Origin: an uncultured Tateyamaria sp.
GTDB lineage: Bacteria; Pseudomonadota; Alphaproteobacteria; Rhodobacterales; Rhodobacteraceae
Assembly (NCBI RefSeq): GCF_947487805.1
Contig: NZ_CANKXW010000008.1
Location: forward strand, 1-64,000
DNA: 64,000 bases
Reading direction: 5' to 3'
This document shows positions 28,150 through 37,834 of this stretch, one piece after another. The notes beneath the pieces are model-generated. The model saw nothing but the letters and a program-made list of their open reading frames with translations, was not told the origin of the DNA and did not search any database. Both the position numbers and the translations under genes were made by a program. How positions within the stretch are numbered: position 1 is the stretch's first letter; the number at the start of each line of letters is the position of its first letter.

Positions 28150-28223
28150 CTTCGGGGCCCCGAAGCAGACGCGAAGCACGTTGAAGGCGAGCCTATTTCT
28201 CAATAGTCTACTAAGTGAGAAAT
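28150..28223. promoter_or_regulatory. Regulatory-like region upstream of the STAND gene: one palindrome and one inverted repeat
   Basis: CTTCGGGGCCCCGAAG 28150-28165; ATTTCTCA 28195-28202 / TGAGAAAT 28216-28223. Confidence 0.45.
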
Positions 28224-28246
28224 GAGCAGAAGAGTGAACAAAAAGT

Positions 28247-31200
28247 ATGCCCGCGAGCCCCGAGGCAACAGGTGGCGTCGGCTACACCTTTGAAGATTCA
28301 GTAGTGGCGTCCTATTTGACCGGCCTCCTTGTTGAAGGTGGTGCGCGGGGTATCTCTGAAGCGACTACTGACGGCGTCTTTCTCCAGCGCGCGGCGCTTG
28401 GTGAGCCACTAGACGATATTATCGTGGAAGCGTCGGATCGATACGGCCAACCTTCCAAATTAGCTCTGCAAGTGAAGCAAAGCCCAACGCTGAGTTCTGC
28501 TGAAACTAATACCGACTTTCGAGACGTCATTTCGGCTAGCTGGCGAGAATTCCAGAAAGACGGCTTCAGAATAGGTCGGGACCGTGTTGGCTTAGCTGCT
28601 GCAAATATCGCGCAGTCCACACTCCGGGCAGCCCGCTCTACGCTTGAATGGGCTCGTATATCCAAGTCGGCAGACGACTTTTTTCGGCGGCTCGAAACTG
28701 AGAATTTCGCAAGCGACGCACAAAGAAGGTTTGTGAGCGATGTCCAATCTCTGCTCCCTGCAGGGGCGCAAGATGAGGAAAATTCGTGGCAATTTCTAAG
28801 GCATTTTGTCATCCTCGTCTTTGATACGCTTTCAGAAGGAGCGTCAGGTTCATTCGAGGCAATTGAACGTCTGCGGAATGCGCTACCAACTGGAGAGCGT
28901 CATCGTGCCGAAGAGCTTTGGGTACGATTTTCCCAGATATCACGACAAGCGTCGGGCGCAGCAGGTAGCTTTTCCAGGGCAACATTGGTTGAGCAGCTCA
29001 AGGGAGCGTTTGATCTTTCGTCTCTTCCAAGCATGCGCAGCGATCTGGTGAAAGTAGCAGAAGAAACAAGATACGCTCTTCAAGGTATCCGAATGGACAT
29101 CTCTGGGCTGGTTATTCCACGAAATAGTATTCTGGACACGATTAACGGCATTGTGGATGGCAAGAGATTTATCCAATTGGCGGGCGAGGCCGGTTCGGGA
29201 AAGTCGGCGGTGTTACGTGCGATGGCCGAAGAGCACACCCGGCACGGTTTCGCTCTTGTTCTGACCGATAAGCGTCTCGTCGGCCCCGGCTGGCCCTCAC
29301 TGGCCACGCACCTGCGCCTAGAAACGGAACGGCTCGCTGACCTCCTTTTTGAGCTAGCCACACTGGGAAAGCCGACTCTCTTCATCGACGGGATAGATCG
29401 CTTGGGTAATGAGGCCCGTCAGACAGTTTCAGACATCGTGACTACTCTTCTTGATGATCCAAGGCTTGCGGACTGGCGCGTTGTGGCATCTACCCGGTCG
29501 TCACACCTCGAAGACTTGAGGATATGGCTCCCTCATCAACTCATTGAGGACGACCAAGCACATATCGTCGAGATCGATGGATTTGATGACAATGAGGCTG
29601 GCATCCTTGCTGAGCGGTTTCCAGCGATGCACGAAGTCCTGTTCGCCGAGGGTCAAGAGAAGGAATTTGCAAGGCGCCCTTTCTTTGCTCAGGTTTTGGC
29701 ACAGCGTTCAGTGAGCACTGATGGAGCGGCGAGCAAGTTTTCCGAGATTTCGCTAGCGCAGATTTGGCTAGAAGGACCGCACGGTCTACATGAAAAGGCC
29801 GCTTCGATTGAGCGCCGCCACGCGATGGGTGAGCTGGCCGCGAGATGCGCTCAAGCAACCAATAGAAGCGCCGCAGTAGAAGGCATTTCCGCTCAAGCTC
29901 TGACGGCACTAGTACAAGAACGAGCGATAGCGGAGGTTGCGGGTAGCGGACGATATTCCTTTACCCACGACATATTTCTTGAATGGGCGATGTTCGGTTT
30001 GTGCCGCCAAAATGGTCCAGATTGGCCGAGCACCCTCACCGCCGCTGGAGACAGGCCCGGAATGATCCGGGTAGTGGAGCTACTGTCACAGTTTGAATTC
30101 GAGACCGGAGACAACTGGTCAGAAACTCAATTGGCACTGGAACAGCAGGAAGCGTGGCGTCATTGGAGCAGGGTTTGGCTCCTTGCCCCATTTGCCTCGC
30201 CAGCGTTCTTTGATCGCAAAGATGCGATTTCGGCTTTTTTGAGCGAATACCACCGTCTCATCCGGCTCCTTTCTTCTTTCCGAGCACACAAGACTATCGA
30301 AAACCTTCTAGTCGTCCATGGCGCGTTCGAACTCGGCGAGAAAACTAAATTCGAAAAATTCAGAATAGCTGATTTTTTGTCATGGCCCCGTCCCGTTCGG
30401 AACTGGAGGCGGCTTCTAATCTGGCTACTTTCTCTAGATTGGAATGAGGAAACAATCGAGGACATAGTCGACACGTTCGATGTCTGGCTTAACCTGTTCC
30501 AAGATTATCCCGACAGGATCAAAGATCGTTTTGCTCAAAGAATCGATCAAATTCTGACTGAGTGGGATGCTTATGACTATTGGGACCGGACCAAAAAGAC
30601 CAGACCGTTGGGGTTTCATAAGGACGGTTTAGGCGGCAAACTTCGACAGGCTTTCCTAAGGTCCTCGCTCACCAACACGGACCTACTAAGTCGGAGGCTT
30701 CAAGCGTGGACGAGCGAACGGATTGACGACAAGGTCCAATCCAGCGTCTTTGAATGGAGCGTGCGTCTTGCCAGTGTTGTCCCTGAAGCCCTAGCTGACT
30801 TTTCCTTCCAGGCGTTCATCGACCCACTACCATCAGAGTCAGCCGAGAGGTCGCGGGGGCAGATGATCGGTTGGTCGCCCCATATGAATGATTGGGATTC
30901 TCCGGGCATTAGCAACTATTCGCGCCACTGCCATCCAGCTTCTCCTATTCAACAACCATTCGCAGCCCTTTTCGAGCACGCACCTCAGGAAGGTCTTCGT
31001 TTAGTTCGCAGGCTGCTTAGCCGGACCGTTGTCGCGTGGAGAGAGCTACCCCAATACGACTATCGCAACCGCGAAATTCCAATCCCATTCAGCGTGGATT
31101 TCCCCTGGGGAACTCAAACGTTCTGGGGCGACCAAAGGATTCATGGTTGGTATCGAGGTCTGTTTTCTTGCGACATCCTCGGGTCGGCACTTATGGCGCT

Positions 31201-33475
31201 GGAAAACTGGGCGTTCTCCGAGCTTGAAGCCGGACGGGACGTTGATGAGATCGTACGGGAGCTTGTTACAGGACACGAAAGCGTGGCCACGCTGGGCATC
31301 GCCTTGGGAGTCTTGTTGGACAAGGACGCGCTGTCGCCTGCGGCAGCCGCTCTCGTAGGCTGCCAGCACATCTGGGCCATGGACGAGTACCGCTGGCAAC
31401 ACGATGTCCAAGGCCTTCACTCAAATGAAATCGGAGCGAGCTTCGGCTTGTCTATCGATACAACTCATCTTGAAGCACTGAAACGCCTCAACTCGCGGCC
31501 TTCCCGGAAAAAGAACATCAGGTGGCTCGCGACAGCATTTATTCTCACAGCTAACGACCAACGCGAAAAGGTAGCGGAAAAGCTTACCAGCTTTCCAACT
31601 GAGCTACCCTTCACCCACGAAGGCCAAGAAGATGATGATAAGCTAGTCGCATATCTTCTGCATCGAGCCGAGGAGTGGGCCGCGATGGCAGACCTTTCGA
31701 ACTATGCTCAGGTGGAGACCGATGATGGGAAAGTCGGCGTCGCATTTCAGCCGTCAGACGAACGAGTGCAACAAGCTGAAGAAGCAGGTGAGCGGCTAGC
31801 CCATTGGAACAAAGGCTTCCAACTGCTTAAACAATGTGAGGCTTGGTTTGAGAGCGGTAAAATTGGTGATGAGACGCGAGATGAAATTGTAGCGCTCGCA
31901 CGCCAGGTCGACAACGAGGACCTGTTCAAATCTGGTTTTGATGCCGGAGACCCCGGCAGCCGCCGCGCTGGCGGAGTAGCAGCCGTGTCAGCAGCGATCC
32001 TGAGTTTGAAGCCCGATCTTCCACATGATCAAGTGGAATGGGCCGAAAGCGTTGCATTTCGCGCCGCCAGTACTGTTCCGGCAAACGATGAGTTTTTTCA
32101 CGCTGATGCTCCTGCCGACGACAGACCCGAAACATTTGCATCAAAGGGATTGGCGGCGATAGTTGCGGGTCGCGGACCATTAGCAAGTTCGGCACAGGAA
32201 GAACTGGTTCGGTTGTGCTTTCATCCCTACAAGGGCGTGCAGTTAGCTGCCTTGTCAAACGCCGCGTCATGTTGGCGAGAGCATAAGGACTTCGCGGACA
32301 AGTGCACGGCACTTGCTTTCAAGCTGACGACTCTTGAATTGGATCGTGGTTCGCCTGATTGGTACCGGCGACGCGATGAGAGAGACAGCCATCTGGCCGC
32401 CGAAAAACAACGGCTGTTTGAGGCGACTATACAAGGTATAGCCTCCGGCGACTGGAACGGGCTGTCTGAGACGTATGCCGAAATCGGGCCGGAACACTTA
32501 GATCAATGGCGCGTCAAAGACTTCGCATCGATGTTGTCGATCATCCCGAAAGACAGGTTCAACGAAGATCATGCTTTTCGTGACGACCTATTAGCTCTTC
32601 TGCATAGCTTCGTTGAAAAGCTCACTGCGGCAATTGGCGCAGCTGACGAAGCCGAGCACCGTTCAGGCTCAAGCCTAAGTTTGGAGTTTTCCAGTTGCAT
32701 TTGGGACTTGGCAGCGCTGTGCGAGAAATTGCCAATTGAAAATATTCGTAGTGCAATCATACCCATACTGTCTCAGTTGCCCCATAAGCCGAAGAGCGAA
32801 GTTCTCTCGACTTTCGCAAATGCGTACTCCTGCATGCGACTTCTGGATTCACCGACAGTTCCAGCGGGCATTGTTAATGTTTTTCTCGACATCTTTGAGG
32901 CAGTCGCTGATGACCCGGATTGGAAGCGTCCCGAGTGGCGGGAGGACTATGGACTTCCCGAGCAGCTTCACAAATTGGTTCGTATCGCAATGGGGGCAAA
33001 TTGGGATCGGCCAGCAATGGGTGCGGCCCGCTTCGCTAACAATGATTGGTCCGATGCAAAGCTACTGGACCCATTGATTGATTTGATGCTCCAAAGATTT
33101 GGCCATCTACCGCAGGTCATGCAAGCATTCTTGCTCCATGTTGAAAGGTCATTCGATCACCGCAGCAGCGAATTCCTCGCTTCGAGGTTGGGAGGCATCG
33201 CGCCCGCAGTTTGGCAGTCTAGAGGGTTTTGGTCCGGGGGAAGAACTGCGCAACTCGCCGGTCTAATTCAATCCTTTGCCGAACGCGACGCCCCATTGCA
33301 GCCTGATGTCCACGTTCAGTTCTTGGAGATTCTCGATCACTTGATTGAACTTGGGGATCGTCGCGCAGCAGCGCTTCAAATTAGCTCGCTCTTTGATCTT
33401 CCGCGCAGGCAAACACCGCAGAGTGTTTCTTCGATAGGCCCCGCAAGCGGCCTGCCGAGATTGATACCCGAATGA
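28247..33475 (+). CDS. Large nuclease-STAND NTPase-helical repeat protein (Avs-like defence protein candidate)
   Basis: 1742 aa. N-terminal GGVGYTFEDSVVASYLTGLL...LDDIIVEA...LALQVKQS (PD-(D/E)XK/Cap4-like), Walker A LAGEAGSGKSAV, Walker B PTLFIDGIDRL, and a roughly 1200-aa helical C-terminus. Confidence 0.75.
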   Translation: MPASPEATGGVGYTFEDSVVASYLTGLLVEGGARGISEATTDGVFLQRAALGEPLDDIIVEASDRYGQPSKLALQVKQSPTLSSAETNTDFRDVISASWREFQKDGFRIGRDRVGLAAANIAQSTLRAARSTLEWARISKSADDFFRRLETENFASDAQRRFVSDVQSLLPAGAQDEENSWQFLRHFVILVFDTLSEGASGSFEAIERLRNALPTGERHRAEELWVRFSQISRQASGAAGSFSRATLVEQLKGAFDLSSLPSMRSDLVKVAEETRYALQGIRMDISGLVIPRNSILDTINGIVDGKRFIQLAGEAGSGKSAVLRAMAEEHTRHGFALVLTDKRLVGPGWPSLATHLRLETERLADLLFELATLGKPTLFIDGIDRLGNEARQTVSDIVTTLLDDPRLADWRVVASTRSSHLEDLRIWLPHQLIEDDQAHIVEIDGFDDNEAGILAERFPAMHEVLFAEGQEKEFARRPFFAQVLAQRSVSTDGAASKFSEISLAQIWLEGPHGLHEKAASIERRHAMGELAARCAQATNRSAAVEGISAQALTALVQERAIAEVAGSGRYSFTHDIFLEWAMFGLCRQNGPDWPSTLTAAGDRPGMIRVVELLSQFEFETGDNWSETQLALEQQEAWRHWSRVWLLAPFASPAFFDRKDAISAFLSEYHRLIRLLSSFRAHKTIENLLVVHGAFELGEKTKFEKFRIADFLSWPRPVRNWRRLLIWLLSLDWNEETIEDIVDTFDVWLNLFQDYPDRIKDRFAQRIDQILTEWDAYDYWDRTKKTRPLGFHKDGLGGKLRQAFLRSSLTNTDLLSRRLQAWTSERIDDKVQSSVFEWSVRLASVVPEALADFSFQAFIDPLPSESAERSRGQMIGWSPHMNDWDSPGISNYSRHCHPASPIQQPFAALFEHAPQEGLRLVRRLLSRTVVAWRELPQYDYRNREIPIPFSVDFPWGTQTFWGDQRIHGWYRGLFSCDILGSALMALENWAFSELEAGRDVDEIVRELVTGHESVATLGIALGVLLDKDALSPAAAALVGCQHIWAMDEYRWQHDVQGLHSNEIGASFGLSIDTTHLEALKRLNSRPSRKKNIRWLATAFILTANDQREKVAEKLTSFPTELPFTHEGQEDDDKLVAYLLHRAEEWAAMADLSNYAQVETDDGKVGVAFQPSDERVQQAEEAGERLAHWNKGFQLLKQCEAWFESGKIGDETRDEIVALARQVDNEDLFKSGFDAGDPGSRRAGGVAAVSAAILSLKPDLPHDQVEWAESVAFRAASTVPANDEFFHADAPADDRPETFASKGLAAIVAGRGPLASSAQEELVRLCFHPYKGVQLAALSNAASCWREHKDFADKCTALAFKLTTLELDRGSPDWYRRRDERDSHLAAEKQRLFEATIQGIASGDWNGLSETYAEIGPEHLDQWRVKDFASMLSIIPKDRFNEDHAFRDDLLALLHSFVEKLTAAIGAADEAEHRSGSSLSLEFSSCIWDLAALCEKLPIENIRSAIIPILSQLPHKPKSEVLSTFANAYSCMRLLDSPTVPAGIVNVFLDIFEAVADDPDWKRPEWREDYGLPEQLHKLVRIAMGANWDRPAMGAARFANNDWSDAKLLDPLIDLMLQRFGHLPQVMQAFLLHVERSFDHRSSEFLASRLGGIAPAVWQSRGFWSGGRTAQLAGLIQSFAERDAPLQPDVHVQFLEILDHLIELGDRRAAALQISSLFDLPRRQTPQSVSSIGPASGLPRLIPE

Positions 33476-33480
33476 TACCC
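33462..33480 (+). repeat. TGATACCC x2 (11-bp period), right end of element B
   Basis: TGATACCC 33462-33469 and 33473-33480, overlapping the last codons of the upstream ORF. Confidence 0.5.
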
Positions 33481-33548
33481 AAGACTATTTGGGTCAGGTG
33501 CTCATCCGCAGTAATGTCATGCAAGTATTTGATTTCGCTTTGTTTTAA

Positions 33549-33623
33549 TGGTGCCCGGGGGCGGAATCGAACCACCGACACGAGGATTTTCAATCCACTG
33601 CTCTACCCCTGAGCTACCCGGGC
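33549..33623 (-). tRNA. tRNA-Phe(GAA)
   Basis: Reverse complement GCCCGGGTAGCTCAGGGGTAGAGCAGTGGATTGAAAATCCTCGTGTCGGTGGTTCGATTCCGCCCCCGGGCACCA: full cloverleaf, anticodon GAA, encoded CCA. Confidence 0.98.
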
Positions 33624-33720
33624 ACGGGAGACGGCTCTGCCGTCAGGTCGCAGCGTGATAGGCCGATGCGCAAACACTGTCCATAGGAAAACCGACAAAA
33701 AATCGCGGCAAGCGCAACAT

Positions 33721-33891
33721 TCAATGGCGCGGCTCTTCGTCGATGTCGGACAGGTCCTGATCTTCCTCGCGTTGCGACGGTACGGCGTAGCTGCCGCTCA
33801 TCCATCGGGCAAGGTCGATATCCGCGCAGCGCCGCGAGCAGAACGGCCGGTATCTGGGCTGCGTTTCATTCTGGCAGATGGGACAGCTCAT
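33721..33891 (-). CDS. yacG: DNA gyrase inhibitor YacG
   Basis: Hand translation [56 protein letters not shown] (CxxC...CxxxC zinc ribbon). Too short for the ORF track. Confidence 0.92.
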   Translation of the reverse strand: MSCPICQNETQPRYRPFCSRRCADIDLARWMSGSYAVPSQREEDQDLSDIDEEPRH

Positions 33892-34910
33892 CCCAGAACC
33901 TCCGCCAAAGGCAACCTCGCGCGTTTGCGTTGCAGCTCAAAGTGACCCAGCGGCGTCCAACCGGCGAAGACAGTGTCAATGTCATCGTCGCGGAACGCCG
34001 CGCGCAGGGCATTTTCGAAACTGCGGCGTTCCTTCTTGGGCATGGGCGCCAGATCGAGGGTGATCTGCCCGCCCAAACCACGTACACGAAGCGCCGCCGG
34101 CAAGGCGCGCGCACAGGCGATATTTGCGCGCAAACCTGCGGCAAAGGATCCGTCGGTGCCGGTGTTCACGTCAACCGCCACGAGCGCGCGGGTTTCTTCG
34201 ACGTAGAACGATGCGCCCTGGGGCAGGTCGACATGGGCACCGCGCCCGGCATCGACTGCGTCCAAGACCCCATATTCTTCGAAACAGCCTGTTGTTGTCA
34301 CCACCTCTGCCGGCGCGACCCAGTCGCGCCAGGCCAACACATGCGGACCATCGCCCTGGACCAGCACGTCCACGCCTTGCCCCGCGTCCGCCACGACCTG
34401 CTCGGCCAGTTCGCGCATCGCGGCAATGTCCTCGGCCACCGCGTCACGGTCGGCCTCTGCCGCGGCTGAGCGCAGGATCAGACCCATCTCGCACCCGTCC
34501 ATGACTTCGTGTGCGACCTCCAGAAGGACGTCACGGATATCCTCGTCCCGGATGCGGCGCGAGAGATTCAACCCGGGCGCGTCGGGTGTGACGATGGCGT
34601 AGCGGCTTTTGAAGAGGAGCTTGTGGCTGACCGGGATGGCTTTGCCCGGCTCGGCATAGCCTGTCACCTGGACCTGAACCGTTTCGCCCGCGCCAATGCC
34701 TTTGACCCCGCGCAAATAGGCGGCCCCGTCCGGCGTCTTGAGAAATATCCCTCCCTGCCCCGGAACCGGGCGGTCCGTGATGGCACGGTAAACCGTACCA
34801 GACCGCGGCGCATCGCCATCGATCAACAGGTCATGCAATGCCCCATCAACCATGAGCGCAGCCGCTTCGCGGCCATCAATATGATCAAGACAAATCTGAC
34901 GCCCCTTCAT
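33888..34910 (-). CDS. rng: Ribonuclease E/G family protein
   Basis: [11 protein letters not shown] start at 34910; [21 protein letters not shown]...[15 protein letters not shown]-type RNase E/G core. Confidence 0.88.
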   Translation of the reverse strand: MKGRQICLDHIDGREAAALMVDGALHDLLIDGDAPRSGTVYRAITDRPVPGQGGIFLKTPDGAAYLRGVKGIGAGETVQVQVTGYAEPGKAIPVSHKLLFKSRYAIVTPDAPGLNLSRRIRDEDIRDVLLEVAHEVMDGCEMGLILRSAAAEADRDAVAEDIAAMRELAEQVVADAGQGVDVLVQGDGPHVLAWRDWVAPAEVVTTTGCFEEYGVLDAVDAGRGAHVDLPQGASFYVEETRALVAVDVNTGTDGSFAAGLRANIACARALPAALRVRGLGGQITLDLAPMPKKERRSFENALRAAFRDDDIDTVFAGWTPLGHFELQRKRARLPLAEVLG

Positions 34911-35506
34911 CGTGATCCCTTCTCGCTGTTTGGTGCACGCGCCCAGATGTCCACGCCTGCGGCGGTCAAGAGCCCGCCTGTTTCCGCCAGAGGCAATCCG
35001 ACGATCGCGGTGTATGAGCCGGAAATCCAGGGGATCAGTGCGCTTGCAGGCCCTTGGATACCATAGCCACCAGCCTTGCCACGCCAATCTTCAGTGGCGA
35101 TATATCCCGCAATCTCGGCATGGGACAGCGACTTCATGCGCACCGTGCTGACGACATCTGTCTGCCAGATCCGATCCGCACGGCGCACGGCCACGGCTGT
35201 GATGACCCGGTGCCTCCGGCCAGACATCAGGCGCAGGAACGCGGCCGCTTCCACTGCATCGGCGGCCTTGCCCAGAATACGGCGCCCCACCGCAACGGTT
35301 GTGTCGGCGCACAGCACGATGTCCTGCGCATCGGCCTCGACGGCCACGACTTTTTCACGGGCGATACGGGTGCAATAGGCTCGCGGCAATTCCCCCGGTT
35401 TCGGGTCTTCGTCGATATCCGGAGGGCGTACAGCATCCGGCACAACGCCGATCTGCCCGAGCAGCTCAAGTCGCCGCGGGCTTCCCGATCCCAGTACAAA
35501 TGCCAT
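34907..35506 (-). CDS. maf: Maf-family nucleotide pyrophosphatase
   Basis: [19 protein letters not shown]...CADTTVAVG...[12 protein letters not shown]. Confidence 0.95.
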   Translation of the reverse strand: MAFVLGSGSPRRLELLGQIGVVPDAVRPPDIDEDPKPGELPRAYCTRIAREKVVAVEADAQDIVLCADTTVAVGRRILGKAADAVEAAAFLRLMSGRRHRVITAVAVRRADRIWQTDVVSTVRMKSLSHAEIAGYIATEDWRGKAGGYGIQGPASALIPWISGSYTAIVGLPLAETGGLLTAAGVDIWARAPNSEKGSR

Positions 35507-35515
35507 CTGGAGCGG

Positions 35516-35734
35516 TTACTTGAACCGATAGTTGATGCGGCCCTTGGTCAGGTCGTAGGGGGTCATCTCGACCTGTACCTTGTCGCCTGCCAGAACACGG
35601 ATCCGGTTCTTGCGCATCTTGCCTGCCGTATGTGCGATGATCTCATGGCCATTTTCAAGCTCGACCCGGAACGTCGCATTTGGCAGGAGCTCCTTAACGA
35701 CACCGGGAAATTCGAGCGTATCTTCCTTGGCCAT
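35516..35734 (-). CDS. infA: Translation initiation factor IF-1
   Basis: [72 protein letters not shown]. Confidence 0.99.
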   Translation of the reverse strand: MAKEDTLEFPGVVKELLPNATFRVELENGHEIIAHTAGKMRKNRIRVLAGDKVQVEMTPYDLTKGRINYRFK

Positions 35735-35816
35735 GGTCTCTCCTTTGTAGCACCGTCCGCAATGCGCGCGGACGCGCCACTAAATGCGCCGCCGTGCCCC
35801 ATAATTCAAGGGCTAA

Positions 35817-36701
35817 TCAAGACAGTCTCGTGGTTTTGACCTCTTGGGCGCGCGCAATTGTGTGTGTGCGGTCACGGGCATTCAGCACGCCGCCATCGCG
35901 GCGCACCTCGTGGACCTGCGTCAGATCGACATCCGCGTAAATCCATCCGGGCGCGTTCAACACGCCCAGCGCGATGATTCCGGTGTCGGGAAATCCCCGG
36001 TCAGGCGGGGCAAAGACGCCCCCGGCCCCGGTCGAAATATCGACAGCTTCGGACCATGGCGCCGCCCCGACAACGGACGACATCACCGTCACACACTGAT
36101 TTTCCAGCGCGCGGGCCTGCGCCCCGATACGGACACGGGAATATCCCGACATCGCCTCGGTCACGGACGGGACTAGGATCATGTCCGCCTCGCGCAGCGC
36201 CTGCCCCAACAGGGGGAATTCGCTGTCATAGCAGATAAGGATGCCGATCTTGCCCAAAGCCGTGTCAAACAGATGCAGCGGACCGCCCGGAACAACATCC
36301 CATACCTCTGCCTCAAAGCGCGTCATGACCTGCTTGTCCTGAATGCCGACCAAACCTGTCGGGGTGAAAAGACGCGCGCGGTTCACCGGGCGCGCACCGT
36401 CGACGTCGTTGGTTGCCGGGCCGGATGCCGCCAGAATGTGGACGTCGAATTGTGCGGCGAGGTGACGGTGCAGCGCATCGGCCTCCGCCAACCGATCCGC
36501 GACGGCAAAAAGTGATTGCTCCAGATCTCCCGCAATGTCAGGCCCCGCGAGGGTCGCCAATTCCATTGCACCGTATTCGGGAAAAACCAACAGGTCGGCG
36601 CCATGACTGGCGGCATCGTCGACCCAGCGTGTCAACTTGTCTTCATAGGCTGCCCAATTCGGCAGGACATCCAGCGGGTAAGAGGCCGTTGCAATTTTCA
36701 T
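35817..36701 (-). CDS. Carbon-nitrogen hydrolase family protein
   Basis: MKIATASYPLDVL...DLLVFPEYGAMELATL...ILICYDSEFP: Glu-Lys-Cys nitrilase motifs. Confidence 0.92.
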   Translation of the reverse strand: MKIATASYPLDVLPNWAAYEDKLTRWVDDAASHGADLLVFPEYGAMELATLAGPDIAGDLEQSLFAVADRLAEADALHRHLAAQFDVHILAASGPATNDVDGARPVNRARLFTPTGLVGIQDKQVMTRFEAEVWDVVPGGPLHLFDTALGKIGILICYDSEFPLLGQALREADMILVPSVTEAMSGYSRVRIGAQARALENQCVTVMSSVVGAAPWSEAVDISTGAGGVFAPPDRGFPDTGIIALGVLNAPGWIYADVDLTQVHEVRRDGGVLNARDRTHTIARAQEVKTTRLS

Positions 36702-36857
36702 GCCCCCAGTTTGCCCGCGATGCACCAAAAGGTGCAATGACCCCGTTTGGCGGTAACCAGTTTTACAGATATCGAAAATACAGCGCGAAATTTCCATATT
36801 TTCATTGACGAAAGGGCGTCTTGGTTTCAATAAAACGGAAACTACTAGGGGCTTGTC

Positions 36858-37820
36858 ATGTTGACCAAGGGCGTCACCCTGCGGGGACTTGAGGTGTTCG
36901 AGGCGCTTGCCGCAACCGGATCGGTGGCGCAGGCGGCGACGGTGACCGGCCTCAGCCAACCTGCGGTCAGCCAGCAATTGCGCAATCTGGAAACCGCGCT
37001 GGCCACGGATCTGATCGACCACGGCAAGCGGCCTATGCGCCTGACCCCGGCGGGGCACAGTTTTCTCATCCGGGCCGAGGCGGCGCTGTCGCAGCTGCGC
37101 CTAGCGCAATCCGAACTGACCGTGATGGACCTTGCACACCTGTCGGCGCTGGCGATCGGCGTCATCGATGATTTTGAAAACGATCTGACCCCGCGGCTGG
37201 TCACGATCCTGGCCGACAGCCTCACACGCTGCAAATTCACGCTGGCCACCGCGCCCAGCCACGAAATCCTGCAATCCATCGCGGACAAGCGTCTGCACAT
37301 CGCCATTTCCGCCAGTGACGGCACCATGCGGGACGGCGTGCTGGAATACCCACTTGCGCGCGATCCCTTTATCCTCGTGGCGCCCAAGGGCGTGGTGCGC
37401 GGCCCCGACCCGCTCGACGTGCTGCGCGATCTGCCGTTTCTGCGCTACGAAAGGGACCAGCTTATTTCCCGCCAGATCGAGGCCCACCTCGCGCGCCAGA
37501 AGCTCGACCTGGCCGACCGGTTCGAGATCGGCAGCCACCTTGCCCTGATGGCGATGGTCGCGCGCCGGATCGGATGGGCCGTCACCACACCGCTGGGATA
37601 CATGCGCGCCGGCCGCTTCCATGATCAGGTCGAGGCGTTTCCCCTGCCGGTCAAACCGTTCTCGCGCACCATTTCTCTTTACGCATCTGCCGATTGGGCG
37701 GGCAACGTGCCCACGGACGTGGCCAACACCATGCGCCGCCTCATATCGACCCACATGATCGAACCCGCGCTGGTCCAACTGCCCTGGCTCGCGGGCGAGT
37801 TGCGCCTGCTGGACAGCTAA
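36858..37820 (+). CDS. LysR-family transcriptional regulator
   Basis: LRGLEVFEALAATGSVAQAATVTGLSQPAVSQQLRNLE. Confidence 0.95.
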   Translation: MLTKGVTLRGLEVFEALAATGSVAQAATVTGLSQPAVSQQLRNLETALATDLIDHGKRPMRLTPAGHSFLIRAEAALSQLRLAQSELTVMDLAHLSALAIGVIDDFENDLTPRLVTILADSLTRCKFTLATAPSHEILQSIADKRLHIAISASDGTMRDGVLEYPLARDPFILVAPKGVVRGPDPLDVLRDLPFLRYERDQLISRQIEAHLARQKLDLADRFEIGSHLALMAMVARRIGWAVTTPLGYMRAGRFHDQVEAFPLPVKPFSRTISLYASADWAGNVPTDVANTMRRLISTHMIEPALVQLPWLAGELRLLDS

Positions 37821-37834
37821 GGAGCATAGGGCCC

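Larger units (their letters stand above)
17905..33594. mobile_element. Integrative element B in tRNA-Phe (satellite-like or IME-like)
   Basis: Bounded by 46-bp tRNA-Phe repeats. Contains an integrase, AlpA and a primase-helicase; no relaxase or structural phage genes seen. Confidence 0.8.

Noticed and set aside
1178-33549. Full conjugative element with type IV secretion
   Set aside because: No VirB/TraG-like ORFs were seen; element A has only mobilization genes and element B has none.
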